Source of the DNA: Butyricicoccus sp.
GTDB lineage: Bacteria > Bacillota > Clostridia > Oscillospirales > Butyricicoccaceae
NCBI GenBank assembly: GCA_017886875.1
Contig: JAGHIZ010000069.1
Location: 1-64,000, forward strand
Reading direction: 5' to 3'
Length of the DNA stretch: 64,000 nucleotides
Made by a program: the position numbers and the translations under genes. The notes beneath the pieces were generated by a model, which was not told the origin of the DNA, ran no database searches, and was given only the letters and a program-made list of their open reading frames with translations. Below, piece by piece: positions 26,153 through 33,663 of this stretch. Each line of letters opens with the position of its first letter. Within the stretch, counting starts at the first letter, position 1.

Positions 26153-26181
26153 TTGATTTTTATATAGTGGGGGTGTATAAT
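26153..26181 (+). promoter_or_regulatory. Sigma-A promoter of the zinc-ribbon/yab block
   Basis: TTGATT (26153-26158), 17-bp spacer, TATAAT (26176-26181). It drives the zinc-ribbon gene at 26235 and probably the flippase, mazG, hup and rqcP genes after it, up to the terminator at 29545. Confidence 0.75.
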
Positions 26182-26234
26182 ACCTCCAACAAATAGAAAT
26201 ATAAATGAATTTTTATAAAAAGGAGTTTTTGATT

Positions 26235-26627
26235 ATGGACCCTAAAGTTTATAAAATGCTCGAAAAAGCAAAGATTTTTGCAGAAAAAACAGGTGTAGCT
26301 GCAACTCAAGCAGCCCAAAATGCAACCAAAGTAGCGGGTGATATGGCTCAGGCTACAAAGCTTAATTTGCAGATTTTTGATTTAAATACCGAGTGTGAAG
26401 TGCTTTACAAAGAAATGGGTAAGCTTGTCTATGATATTCATTTAGGTATTGATGTGGAACAAGATGCAATGGATAAATATTTGTCTGAGGTAGACGAAAT
26501 ACAAGCTAAAATTGATGATTTGCGTTTACAGCTTTCACAAACAAAACAGCAGGTAACATGTCCTGTTTGTGGCAAGATATGCCAAAAGGACGATGTTTAT
26601 TGTGCTGCCTGCGGTGCAATGCTATAA
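26235..26627 (+). CDS. Small zinc-ribbon protein with helical N-terminus
   Basis: A 130-residue protein with a helical, A/Q-rich N-terminal part (about 15-50) and a probable coiled coil (about 75-105). It ends in a C-terminal double-CxxC zinc ribbon (CPVCGK ... CAACGAML). The ATG at 26235 is chosen because AAGGAG (about 26219-26224) sits ten bases ahead; the upstream ATG at 26205 has none. The function is unknown. The ribbon suggests binding of nucleic acid or protein. It precedes the flippase gene by 16 bp. Confidence 0.75.
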   Translation: MDPKVYKMLEKAKIFAEKTGVAATQAAQNATKVAGDMAQATKLNLQIFDLNTECEVLYKEMGKLVYDIHLGIDVEQDAMDKYLSEVDEIQAKIDDLRLQLSQTKQQVTCPVCGKICQKDDVYCAACGAML

Positions 26628-26643
26628 GAAAGGCGTGCGATTT

Positions 26644-28236
26644 TTGCAGAAGAATAAAAAACAAACTTTTATGCAGGGTGCTATGATTTTGGTCGCTGGC
26701 ACCCTTATTGCTAAACTTATTTCAGCCGCATTTAAAATTCCGCTTCAGCACTATATAGGTAATACCTGTATGGGTATTTTTAATAGTGCTTATCAGTATT
26801 ATACAATTATGTTTGTTATTGCTACAGCTGGTGTGCCTGTGGCACTTAGCAAATTGGTTTCAGAGGCTAATGCACTGGGGCGAGGTGAGGAAGTAAAACG
26901 CATTGCAAGGCTTGCAGGCGTTACATTCTTTAGCTTTGGTGCATTATGCTCTATTGCCTTGTTTTTTGGTGCTGATATTATCGCTAAATTGAGCAATAAC
27001 CCTATGGCAATACAGGCAATAAGAGCTATATCTCCAGCTGTATTTTTTGTTTCTATTGTTGCGGTAGTGCGTGGTTATTTCCAAGGCATGTCTAATATGA
27101 TACCAACTGCACTTTCTCAAATTATAGAGGCAAGTGGTAAAGTCGTTTTAGGACTTATATTTGCATATTTTGCAGGCGTTAAGGGTTTTGATGATGCTAT
27201 TAAGGCAGCTTTTGCTATTTTAGGTGTTACAATAGGTGAAGTTTTAGCTGCTGTTGTTATGCTTTTTTATGCATTATCAGCCAAAACACAAAAAAATAAT
27301 TTAAATGACCATTGTAGGTCTTATAAAGAATTATTTAGAGTGCTATTATTGACTGTAATTCCAGTAACACTTACAAGTTCGGTTACAAGTATTACAACAC
27401 TTGTTGACACTGGTATGCTTGTTAGCAGATTGCAAGAAGTTGGCTATACATTAGAACAATCTAATGCCCTTTATGGTGTATATACAGGTCAAGCATTTAC
27501 AATGTTTAACTTCCCTCAAACACTTATAACTGCATTATCTACCGCTGTTTTACCTGCTATGGCTGGTGCTTACGCTCAACAAAATCATACAATGGCTGCT
27601 AAAAATATGGGTAGTGCTATGCGTATTGCTATGCTTATTGCTTTACCTGCTTGTATTGGCTATATTGTACTTGCTAATCCAATTATAAAATTACTTTTTG
27701 CGGAAGATACATCTGGTTTAGTTGATGAAAATTTAGGCGGTTCATTACTTATGGTGCTTGCACTTGCTATTCCTTGTGTTGCTCTTGTTGGTCTTACAAA
27801 TGCAATTTTACAGGCAATAGGTCAAATGAAAGTTCCTGTTATCACCATGATTATAGGCGGTATTTGCAAGATTGGACTTAACTATTTTTTAGTTGGTAAT
27901 CCTAAAATACATATTTATGGTGCACCAGTTGGAACACTTGCTTGTTATACCCTAATTGCTACACTTAATTTAATTTATCTAAGACAATATATCAAATTGC
28001 CAAAAATTAATAAACTATTTATAAGACCGTTTACCGCTTGTATTGGTATGGGTGCAGCAGCTATTATTGTTTATAGGTTGTTTAGCGATAATTTAAAAAA
28101 TATTGCAGTTCTGCCTGCAATCTGTGTAGCAGCAGTTGTTTATATAGTGCTACTTGTTGCATTAAACGCTCTGGAAAAAGATGATATTTTAATGTTACCA
28201 GCTGGCAAACATCTTGTTAAACTGTTGCATCTTTAG
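26644..28236 (+). CDS. MATE-like polysaccharide flippase (SpoVB/MurJ type, YabM equivalent)
   Basis: A membrane protein of about 530 residues with roughly 14 hydrophobic segments, in the MVF/MATE flippase superfamily that moves lipid-linked wall or polysaccharide precursors across the membrane. The start QKNKKQTFMQGAMILVAGTLIAKL matches SpoVB-type proteins. TTG at 26644 is the likely start, ten bases after AAGAAAGG; GTG at 26635 is too close to that site. It sits directly before mazG, the position of Bacillus yabM (a SpoVB paralogue), so a role in cortex or septal peptidoglycan is plausible. The lipid substrate is not predictable. Confidence 0.88.
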   Translation: MQKNKKQTFMQGAMILVAGTLIAKLISAAFKIPLQHYIGNTCMGIFNSAYQYYTIMFVIATAGVPVALSKLVSEANALGRGEEVKRIARLAGVTFFSFGALCSIALFFGADIIAKLSNNPMAIQAIRAISPAVFFVSIVAVVRGYFQGMSNMIPTALSQIIEASGKVVLGLIFAYFAGVKGFDDAIKAAFAILGVTIGEVLAAVVMLFYALSAKTQKNNLNDHCRSYKELFRVLLLTVIPVTLTSSVTSITTLVDTGMLVSRLQEVGYTLEQSNALYGVYTGQAFTMFNFPQTLITALSTAVLPAMAGAYAQQNHTMAAKNMGSAMRIAMLIALPACIGYIVLANPIIKLLFAEDTSGLVDENLGGSLLMVLALAIPCVALVGLTNAILQAIGQMKVPVITMIIGGICKIGLNYFLVGNPKIHIYGAPVGTLACYTLIATLNLIYLRQYIKLPKINKLFIRPFTACIGMGAAAIIVYRLFSDNLKNIAVLPAICVAAVVYIVLLVALNALEKDDILMLPAGKHLVKLLHL

Positions 28237-28246
28237 GAGTTAGAAA

Positions 28247-29026
28247 ATGATAGATTTTAAAGAAAAAGAAAATTATACTTTTGATGATTTAGTTGAAATT
28301 GTGCGTATTCTCCGTGCACCAAATGGCTGTATGTGGGATAGAGAACAAACTCATAAGTCAATTCGCAGAAATTTTATAGAAGAAACTTATGAAGTTGTAG
28401 AAGCTATTGATACAGATAACACTGAGCTTTTAAAAGAAGAACTTGGTGATGTATTATTACAAGTTGTATTTCATGCATGTATTGAACAGGAAAATAATGT
28501 TTTTAATATAAATGATGTGGCTGATGGTGTATGTAAAAAGTTAATTTATCGTCACCCGCATGTATTTGCTAAAACAGATGTAAATTCAACTGAGGAAATT
28601 TTAACTAATTGGGACGCTCTAAAACAAAAAGAGAAAAACCAAAAAACGGTTACTGATAGCTTAAAAAGCGTTGCAAGAAGTTTACCAAGCCTTATACGTG
28701 CGGAAAAAATTCAGAAAAAAGCTGCTAAAGCCGGTTTCGATTGGCAAAATGTAAATCAGGCGATTGATAAAGTTCGTGAGGAACTTGACGAAATACAAAA
28801 CGCAAATGAAAATACAATAAATGAAGAAGTGGGCGATATGCTTTTTGCAGTAGTAAATGTTGCACGAATGTTAAAAGTAGAGCCAGAACACGCTCTTGAA
28901 AAGGCTACTGATAAATTTATTGTGCGTTTTGAACGTGTGGAACAAAAGGAAAAAAATCTTGCTGATTTATCTTTTGATGAGCTTTTAAGTCTTTGGAAAC
29001 AGGCTAAGGAGTGTAAAAATGAATAA
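28247..29026 (+). CDS. mazG: Nucleoside triphosphate pyrophosphohydrolase MazG (YabN equivalent)
   Basis: A 259-residue protein with two tandem MazG domains. Each shows the metal-binding signature: EELGDVLLQVVFHA (about residues 61-74) and EEVGDMLFAVVNVA (about 193-206). The LRAPNGCMWDREQTHKS start is typical. It hydrolyses non-canonical or excess NTPs to NMP and PPi. Bacillus YabN carries an additional N-terminal methyltransferase-like domain that is absent here. It overlaps hup by 8 bp. Confidence 0.95.
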   Translation: MIDFKEKENYTFDDLVEIVRILRAPNGCMWDREQTHKSIRRNFIEETYEVVEAIDTDNTELLKEELGDVLLQVVFHACIEQENNVFNINDVADGVCKKLIYRHPHVFAKTDVNSTEEILTNWDALKQKEKNQKTVTDSLKSVARSLPSLIRAEKIQKKAAKAGFDWQNVNQAIDKVREELDEIQNANENTINEEVGDMLFAVVNVARMLKVEPEHALEKATDKFIVRFERVEQKEKNLADLSFDELLSLWKQAKECKNE

Positions 29027-29306
29027 AGATGAGCTTGTAAGGCAAGTTGCCGATAAAACAGGTTTTACTATTAAAGAAACTAAAAATATTATTGAAATGA
29101 CATTCGATAGTATATCACAAGCTTTATCAGATGGCGAAAAAGTTAAAATTACAGGTTTTGGAACATTTAATACAAAAAAACGAGGCGGATTTAAATCTAA
29201 AAATCCAATAACAGGTGATACTTTGGATATTCCGCTTTATGTAAAGCCAGTTTTTGAACCTAGTAAAAAACTCAAAGAAAAGGTGAATAAAATTAATGAG
29301 ACTTGA
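29019..29306 (+). CDS. hup: HU-family DNA-binding protein
   Basis: A 95-residue histone-like DNA-bending protein. It has the helical dimerisation half (1-45) and the beta-arm signature GFGTFNTKKRGGF...NPITGDTLDIP (about 48-72), which inserts into the minor groove. The start overlaps the end of mazG and the stop overlaps rqcP by 11 bp, so the three genes are translationally coupled. HU between mazG and the S4 gene is the order in many Clostridia; Bacillus lacks it at this site. Confidence 0.96.
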   Translation: MNKDELVRQVADKTGFTIKETKNIIEMTFDSISQALSDGEKVKITGFGTFNTKKRGGFKSKNPITGDTLDIPLYVKPVFEPSKKLKEKVNKINET

Positions 29307-29538
29307 TAAATATTTAAAGGTTTCTCGTCTTATAAAACGTAGAACGATTGCAAATGATGCTTGCGATGCGGCAAGAATAAGTGTAAATGGTAAGGCTGCT
29401 AAGGCATCATATCAAGTTAAAATCGGTGATATTATTGAAATTGCATTTGGTCAGCGTACAATGAAAGTTGAAGTTTTAAATGTGGCTGAACATGTGCTTA
29501 AAAATGATGCTGCTGGTTTATATCGTGAAATTGAATAA
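29296..29538 (+). CDS. rqcP: RqcP (YabO-type) S4-domain protein
   Basis: An 80-residue protein consisting almost entirely of an S4 RNA-binding domain: MRLDKYLKVSRLIKRRTIAN, then ISVNGKAAKASYQVKIGD. RqcP works with RqcH in ribosome-associated quality control, stabilising the peptidyl-tRNA during C-terminal alanine tailing of stalled chains. It is the yabO equivalent by position. A terminator follows. Confidence 0.93.
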   Translation: MRLDKYLKVSRLIKRRTIANDACDAARISVNGKAAKASYQVKIGDIIEIAFGQRTMKVEVLNVAEHVLKNDAAGLYREIE

Positions 29539-29544
29539 ATTTAA

Positions 29545-29580
29545 AACGTCAAGGCTAAAAATGCTTTGACGTTATTTTTT
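29545..29580 (+). terminator. Intrinsic terminator after rqcP
   Basis: AACGTCAAGGC (29545-29555) pairs with GCTTTGACGTT (29563-29573), then ATTTTTTT. It separates housekeeping genes from the sporulation genes that follow. Confidence 0.85.
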
Positions 29581-29581
29581 T

Positions 29582-29611
29582 GGCATAAATATATGTATTT
29601 AATCATATATT
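29582..29611 (+). promoter_or_regulatory. Sigma-E-like promoter of yabP-yabQ
   Basis: GGCATAAA (29582-29589), 14-bp spacer, CATATATT (29604-29611). This resembles the mother-cell sigma-E pattern (GKCATATT, 13-15 bp, CATACAMT). It lies just after a terminator and 34 bp before yabP, which is sigma-E-controlled in Bacillus. Assignment is by pattern and context only. Confidence 0.5.
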
Positions 29612-29644
29612 AGATTAGATATTTGCCAAAATGGAGGAAAGAAC

Positions 29645-29923
29645 ATGGTCAATGAGGAAAAAATGCGTATGCCCCATACTCTTAATTTGGATAATAACGG
29701 TAATTTAAAATTAACAGGTGTTATTGATGTGACTAATTTCGATGAAAATGTAGTTTCATTAGAAACATCAAGAGGTATGCTTGCAGTAAAAGGCGAAAAT
29801 CTCCATGTTGAAGGGTTAAGCCTTGAAAAAGGCGAGCTTACACTTACGGGCACAGTCAATGCTATGGAATATGATGATAATTTAATGAATAGAGGCGGAA
29901 TATTTGCTCGTTTATTCGGTTAA
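29645..29923 (+). CDS. yabP: Spore assembly protein YabP
   Basis: A 92-residue YabP/YqfC-family protein required in the mother cell during spore formation. The body RMPHTLNLDNNGNLKLTG and the GEKGELTLTG-like repeats (LEKGELTLTG here) followed by GGIFARLFG at the C-terminus are family-typical. It is mostly beta-strand with no membrane segment. yabP and yabQ are adjacent (12 bp) as in all endospore formers, behind GGAGG and a sigma-E-like promoter. Confidence 0.93.
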   Translation: MVNEEKMRMPHTLNLDNNGNLKLTGVIDVTNFDENVVSLETSRGMLAVKGENLHVEGLSLEKGELTLTGTVNAMEYDDNLMNRGGIFARLFG

Positions 29924-29935
29924 GGGGGCGTTTTT

Positions 29936-30388
29936 ATGACGTTCTCACTTGCACAGCAAACCTTAGTTTTTTTAGAGGCAATTTTGCTAGGTGTAATAGG
30001 TGGTTTTATTTATGATATATGCAGGGCAATTCGTCAAGTATTAAATTTTAAAACCAAGGGTACAGTTATAATTGATACGTTTTTTTGGCTTATTGTACTT
30101 ACTATTTTATTCTATTTTGCAGTTACAGATGCTGTTTCTCAAATGCGATTTTATATAATATTAGGTGAATTTGGCGGTATGATTTTATATTTTTTATCTT
30201 TTACAGCGTTCTTATTGCCTATTTTAAAGCTTTTTATAAATTCTCTATTATTTGTTTTAACACTGCCAAATACTATTATAAAATTTATTATATCTAAAGC
30301 ATATATTTTTAGACCATTTTATAATTATATAATAGAAATTATTAAAAATATAAAAAAAAGACTTTCTTTTTTTACAAAATCGGGTTAA
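29936..30388 (+). CDS. yabQ: Spore cortex biosynthesis protein YabQ
   Basis: A 150-residue integral membrane protein with about four hydrophobic segments (10-27, 45-63, 75-95 and 98-115). It begins with the family-typical SLAQQTLVFLEAILLGVIGG...YDICRAIR. In Bacillus it localises to the outer forespore membrane and is needed for cortex formation. It follows yabP closely and shares its probable sigma-E transcript. Confidence 0.92.
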   Translation: MTFSLAQQTLVFLEAILLGVIGGFIYDICRAIRQVLNFKTKGTVIIDTFFWLIVLTILFYFAVTDAVSQMRFYIILGEFGGMILYFLSFTAFLLPILKLFINSLLFVLTLPNTIIKFIISKAYIFRPFYNYIIEIIKNIKKRLSFFTKSG

Positions 30389-30441
30389 AATAAAGCTGTA
30401 TTGATTTTTAGGATAGCTTGCTTTTTCAGGAGGTGGATTAA

Positions 30442-30726
30442 ATGAGAAGAAAAAGAGCTAAAATGCCACGCTTTGTTAAAATTATTGTGTTTGGTGCAGT
30501 AATCGTTGGTGCAATGTCATTTATTCATCTGCAAATCCAGATATCTAGTCGTCAAGCCCGCCTTGATGAACTAGTTAATCAAACTGAAGAACAGCAAGAA
30601 ATAAACGATGCTATCCGTAATCAAATAGAAAATGGTGTTTCAGATGAATATATCGCATCTATAGCTAGAGAACATGGATATGTAATGCCTAATGAACGTG
30701 TATTTAAAAACGCATCAAGTAAATAA
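30442..30726 (+). CDS. divIC: DivIC/FtsB-family septum formation protein
   Basis: A 94-residue bitopic membrane protein: basic N-terminus, one transmembrane segment (about 12-28, IIVFGAVIVGAMSFI), a coiled coil (about 30-65) and a C-terminal EYIASIAREHGYVMPNERVF motif typical of DivIC. It acts with FtsL and DivIB in the divisome. Its place between yabQ and yabR is the Bacillus order. GGAGG precedes the ATG. Confidence 0.92.
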   Translation: MRRKRAKMPRFVKIIVFGAVIVGAMSFIHLQIQISSRQARLDELVNQTEEQQEINDAIRNQIENGVSDEYIASIAREHGYVMPNERVFKNASSK

Positions 30727-30786
30727 TGCAATCTTAATTTATAGATAGCTATTAAATAAAAATCACATGGAGGAAAATCAAGGGGT

Positions 30787-31215
30787 ATGGATTTAGCCGT
30801 TGGAGCAATTTTTGAAGGTAAAGTAACCGGAATTACTAAGTTCGGTGCATTTGTTTCTTTGCCAGAAGGTAAATCAGGAATGGTGCACATCTCAGAAGTA
30901 GCAAATTCATTTGTAAATGATATTAAGGACTTCTTAACTGAAGGTCAAGATGTTAAGGTTAAGATAATTAATATTGATGATGTTGGTAGAATAAATCTGT
31001 CAATCAAAAAAGCACAGGAAAATGCTCAGCAAACTCAGCGTCAATCTGAAACTAAACGTTCTCGCCCTCAGCAGCAACGTACAAATCAGGCAAAAGACCA
31101 GTCTGCTATGACTTTTGAGGATAAACTGAAAATGTTTATGGCTGATAGTGAAAGCCGTATGGCTGATATTAAGCACAATAATGATAGAAAAAGCGGTGCT
31201 CGCCGTCGTCGTTAA
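30787..31215 (+). CDS. yabR: S1 RNA-binding domain protein (YabR)
   Basis: A 142-residue protein with one S1 domain (about 1-75; GAIFEGKVTGITKFGAFVSL, GKSGMVHISEVA, VKVKIINIDDVGRINLSIK). A polar, Q/R-rich, probably disordered tail ends in a basic ARRRR. It resembles the general stress protein 13/YabR group, thought to bind RNA or ribosomes. It ends the yab block; in Bacillus spoIIE comes next, but here the order breaks at a terminator and a small-RNA locus. Confidence 0.9.
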   Translation: MDLAVGAIFEGKVTGITKFGAFVSLPEGKSGMVHISEVANSFVNDIKDFLTEGQDVKVKIINIDDVGRINLSIKKAQENAQQTQRQSETKRSRPQQQRTNQAKDQSAMTFEDKLKMFMADSESRMADIKHNNDRKSGARRRR

Positions 31216-31230
31216 ACCTATACGAATAAA

Positions 31231-31268
31231 AAAAGCCGAGGCAAGTTTTATTTATGCCTCGGTTTTCC
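31231..31268 (+). terminator. Intrinsic terminator after yabR
   Basis: CCGAGGCA (about 31236-31243) pairs with TGCCTCGG (31255-31262), with A/T extensions, a one-base bulge and a short T-run. Confidence 0.75.
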
Positions 31269-31274
31269 ATGTGT

Positions 31275-31306
31275 AAAAAAAACACCCGTCATAAATTTTG
31301 ACGGGT
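31275..31306 (-). terminator. Intrinsic terminator of the candidate small RNA
   Basis: An 8-bp stem (31284-31291 with 31299-31306) is followed on the minus strand by G and eight T (complement of 31275-31282). On the plus strand the stem is followed by AAAA, so it terminates only minus-strand transcripts, although no minus-strand gene exists here. Confidence 0.8.
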
Positions 31307-31365
31307 AAAAGATAGGATTGTGGGGATAAAGATATGAACGGTGCATGGTGATGATTTTCATCACC
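31275..31365 (-). ncRNA. Candidate small RNA: 5' hairpin, C-rich linker, terminator
   Basis: A minus-strand transcript of about 90 nt is predicted from a perfect promoter (31372-31400). It opens with a hairpin, part of an 11-bp inverted repeat CATGGTGATGA/TCATCACCATG (31344-31354 with 31358-31368; three-base gap). An unpaired pyrimidine-rich linker follows, containing UAUCCCCACAAUCCUAUC (complement of 31310-31328), and it ends in the stem ACCCGTCA/TGACGGGT (31284-31291 with 31299-31306) plus a T8 run. It contains no ORF with a ribosome site and overlaps no gene. Hairpin plus C-rich single strand plus terminator is the architecture of Gram-positive base-pairing RNAs such as RsaE/RoxS. I do not recognise the family. 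Confidence 0.7.
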
Positions 31366-31371
31366 ATGGAT

Positions 31372-31400
31372 ATAATATCATTGTTTCCATAAAATGTCAA
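31372..31400 (-). promoter_or_regulatory. Promoter of the candidate small RNA
   Basis: On the minus strand, TTGACA (31395-31400), 17-bp spacer ending TGA, TATTAT (31372-31377): a perfect -35 and an extended -10. Initiation is expected near 31365, at the GG of the 5' hairpin. Confidence 0.75.
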
Positions 31401-31409
31401 TAATAAATT
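31381..31409 (+). promoter_or_regulatory. Putative promoter of the amidohydrolase-fumA operon
   Basis: TTGTTT (31381-31386), 17-bp spacer, TAAATT (31404-31409), 36 bp before the start codon. It overlaps the divergent small-RNA promoter, so the two may compete. A plus-strand TATAAT at 31371-31376 lacks a fair -35. Confidence 0.45.
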
Positions 31410-31444
31410 TGGAAAAATATGAGAAAAATAAGAAAGGTTTTTCT

Positions 31445-32626
31445 ATGAATAATATTTTAATATGCAATGCATATATTATGCCAATGCAAGGTGAAAATAT
31501 TGAAAATGGCTATATTCTAATAGAAAACAATAAAATTAAGGCTTTTGGCAGTATGAAAGATGTCCCAAATGCTGAAAATTTACAGATTATAGATGCAAAT
31601 AATGGATATATTACCCCCGGTTTGATTGATATTCATTCACATATAGGTCTTTATGAAGATGGTATTAGTTTTGAAGGTGCAGATGGTAATGAAGATACTG
31701 ACCCTATAACTCCTCAACTTCGTGTTATAGATGGTATTAACCCTATGGAGCGTGCTTTTAAAGAGGCTCTTGAGGCTGGTGTTACCACTGTTGTGGTAAG
31801 CCCTGGTAGTGCCAACCCTATAGGTGGTCAACTTGCAGCGATTAAAACCTTTGGCAGACGTATTGACGATATGATTATAAAAGAACCTATAGGCGTTAAA
31901 TTCGCTATGGGTGAAAATCCTAAAAATACTTACCATGATAAAAATGAAACTCCTGTAACTCGTATGGCGATTGCTTCACTTTTAAGAGAAAACCTTAGAA
32001 AAGCTGTTGAATACCATGATAGAAAACATCGTGCTTTTGAGCATGAGGAGGAAGATTTACCAGACTTTGATGCTAAACTTGAAATTTTAGAACTACTGAT
32101 AGAGGGAAAATTACCAGCTCATATACATGCTCATCGTGCTGATGATATTTTTACCGCTCTGCGTATTTGCAAAGAATTTAATATAAAACCTGTGCTTGTT
32201 CATGCAACAGAGGGGCATTTAATTGCTGATTTAATAGCACAAGATAATGTTCCTGTGATAAGTGGCCCTTATATGACAGATAGGTCAAAACCTGAACTTG
32301 TAAACCTCACTGAAAGCAGTCCAGCTATAATGCAAAAAGCAGGTGTTAAAACTGCTATCTCTACCGACCACCCAGAAATGCCTGTTAAATATATCTTAAT
32401 TGCGGCAGCGGTTGCAGTTAAAAACGGTATGGACGAAATGGAGGCACTTCGTGCAATTACTATAAGAGGTGCTGAAATAGTTGGTCTTGATGATAAAATA
32501 GGCTCAATAGCTGAAGGAAAAGATGCTGATTTAGTTGTATTTAGCGGTCACCCGCTTGATTTTCGCAGTAAAGTACAAGCTGTACTATTAGATGGCAAGC
32601 CTGTATATAGGAGGAATGAAAAATGA
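31445..32626 (+). CDS. Amidohydrolase, imidazolonepropionase-like
   Basis: A 393-residue metal-dependent amidohydrolase. Metal motifs are visible: GLIDIHSHIG (about residue 60), a histidine in PAHIHAHRADD (about 220), VHATEGH (about 245) and the aspartate in AISTDHPEMP (about 305). A C-terminal GKDADLVVFSGHPLDF stretch is typical of the small beta domain. The ATG at 31445 behind AAGAAAGG is chosen over an upstream ATG at 31394. The substrate is unknown; relatives include imidazolonepropionases and dipeptidases, but no histidine-degradation gene is near. It overlaps the fumarase subunit gene by 4 bp (ATGA), so the two are coupled. Confidence 0.88.
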   Translation: MNNILICNAYIMPMQGENIENGYILIENNKIKAFGSMKDVPNAENLQIIDANNGYITPGLIDIHSHIGLYEDGISFEGADGNEDTDPITPQLRVIDGINPMERAFKEALEAGVTTVVVSPGSANPIGGQLAAIKTFGRRIDDMIIKEPIGVKFAMGENPKNTYHDKNETPVTRMAIASLLRENLRKAVEYHDRKHRAFEHEEEDLPDFDAKLEILELLIEGKLPAHIHAHRADDIFTALRICKEFNIKPVLVHATEGHLIADLIAQDNVPVISGPYMTDRSKPELVNLTESSPAIMQKAGVKTAISTDHPEMPVKYILIAAAVAVKNGMDEMEALRAITIRGAEIVGLDDKIGSIAEGKDADLVVFSGHPLDFRSKVQAVLLDGKPVYRRNEK

Positions 32627-33465
32627 GAACAATTAATGTAAGTGAAATCACTGAGCTTGTGGAAAAACTTTGTATTAAATCAAATTATGAACTTCCATGT
32701 GATATTAGAAACTCATTTGTAAAAGGCAAAGAAAATGAAAAATCACCTCTTGGTCGAGAAATATTTGATGAAATGCTTAAAAACTGCGATTTAGCAGCCG
32801 AAAAACAAGTTCCAGTATGTCAAGATACAGGGTTTGCAACTGTTTTTATTGAAATCGGTCAAGATGTACATTTAACAGGTGGCGATTTTGAGGAGGCTGT
32901 GCAAGAGGGCGTAAGACGAGGCTATATAAATGGCTATCTTAGAAAATCTATTGTTTCTGACCCGCTCGAAAGAATTAACACAGATGACAATACACCTGCT
33001 GTAATTCATACTCAAATCGTTTCTGGAGAAACAATAAAAATTATAGTTGCTCCAAAAGGTGGCGGAAGTGAAAATATGAGTGCTGTGAAAATGTTCACTC
33101 CAGCCGCAACTAAAGAAACTATTATAAACTGGATTGCTGAAACTGTTATAAATGCAGGCTCTAACCCTTGTCCTCCTGTTATAGTTGGTGTTGGTCTTGG
33201 TGGCACTGTTGAAAAAGCTGCTTATCTTTCCAAAGTTGCTTTACTTCGTAGTGTGGATAAATCAAGCGAAAACCCTGTTTATGCAGAGATGGAAAAGGAA
33301 ATAGTTAAGAAAATTAACGCTTCTGGAGTAGGCCCTCAAGGGCTTGGCGGTACTGTTACTGCTTTATCTTGTGCAATAGAACCTTATGCTTGTCATATTG
33401 CAAGTTTGCCTTGTGCGGTTTCTATTGGCTGTCATGTGACACGTCATGCTGAGGGTAAAATTTAA
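32623..33465 (+). CDS. fumA: Fumarate hydratase class I, alpha subunit, without adjacent beta subunit
   Basis: A 280-residue protein equal to the N-terminal half of class I [4Fe-4S] fumarase or tartrate dehydratase alpha. The cluster cysteines are recognisable in VPVCQDTGFA (about residue 64), NPCPPVIVGVGLGG (about 185) and VSIGCHVTRH (about 272). Class I enzymes in Clostridia normally have the beta gene immediately downstream. Here the next gene is hpf, so the beta partner must be elsewhere or absent. It is coupled to the amidohydrolase by a 4-bp overlap. Confidence 0.9.
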   Translation: MRTINVSEITELVEKLCIKSNYELPCDIRNSFVKGKENEKSPLGREIFDEMLKNCDLAAEKQVPVCQDTGFATVFIEIGQDVHLTGGDFEEAVQEGVRRGYINGYLRKSIVSDPLERINTDDNTPAVIHTQIVSGETIKIIVAPKGGGSENMSAVKMFTPAATKETIINWIAETVINAGSNPCPPVIVGVGLGGTVEKAAYLSKVALLRSVDKSSENPVYAEMEKEIVKKINASGVGPQGLGGTVTALSCAIEPYACHIASLPCAVSIGCHVTRHAEGKI

Positions 33466-33510
33466 CAAAAAGCAAAATACTTTGATTTAGTTAGTATTTA
33501 CGAGAAAAAC

Positions 33511-33539
33511 TTAGAATATGAAAGATAATCTGTTATAAT
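33511..33539 (+). promoter_or_regulatory. Sigma-A promoter of hpf, extended -10
   Basis: TTAGAA (33511-33516), 17-bp spacer, TGT TATAAT (-10 at 33534-33539). This leaves a leader of about 118 nt. A second extended -10 (TGT TATACT, 33587-33592) lies inside the leader but has a poor -35. The leader can form a bulged stem AAGATGT...ACATCTT (about 33578-33619). Confidence 0.55.
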
Positions 33540-33663
33540 CGCCTAAAATAGACAATGCGTGATGAGCATATTATTAAAAGATGTGTTATACTAAGTACAT
33601 CAAATCCCGATAACATCTTAACTGTTTTTTGGATTATGAAATGTTCCGCAAGGAGATGATTAT

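Noticed and set aside
33540..33663. raiA-type structured RNA before hpf
   Set aside because: A bulged stem exists in the leader, but I could not identify the conserved features of that RNA class; a covariance search would decide.
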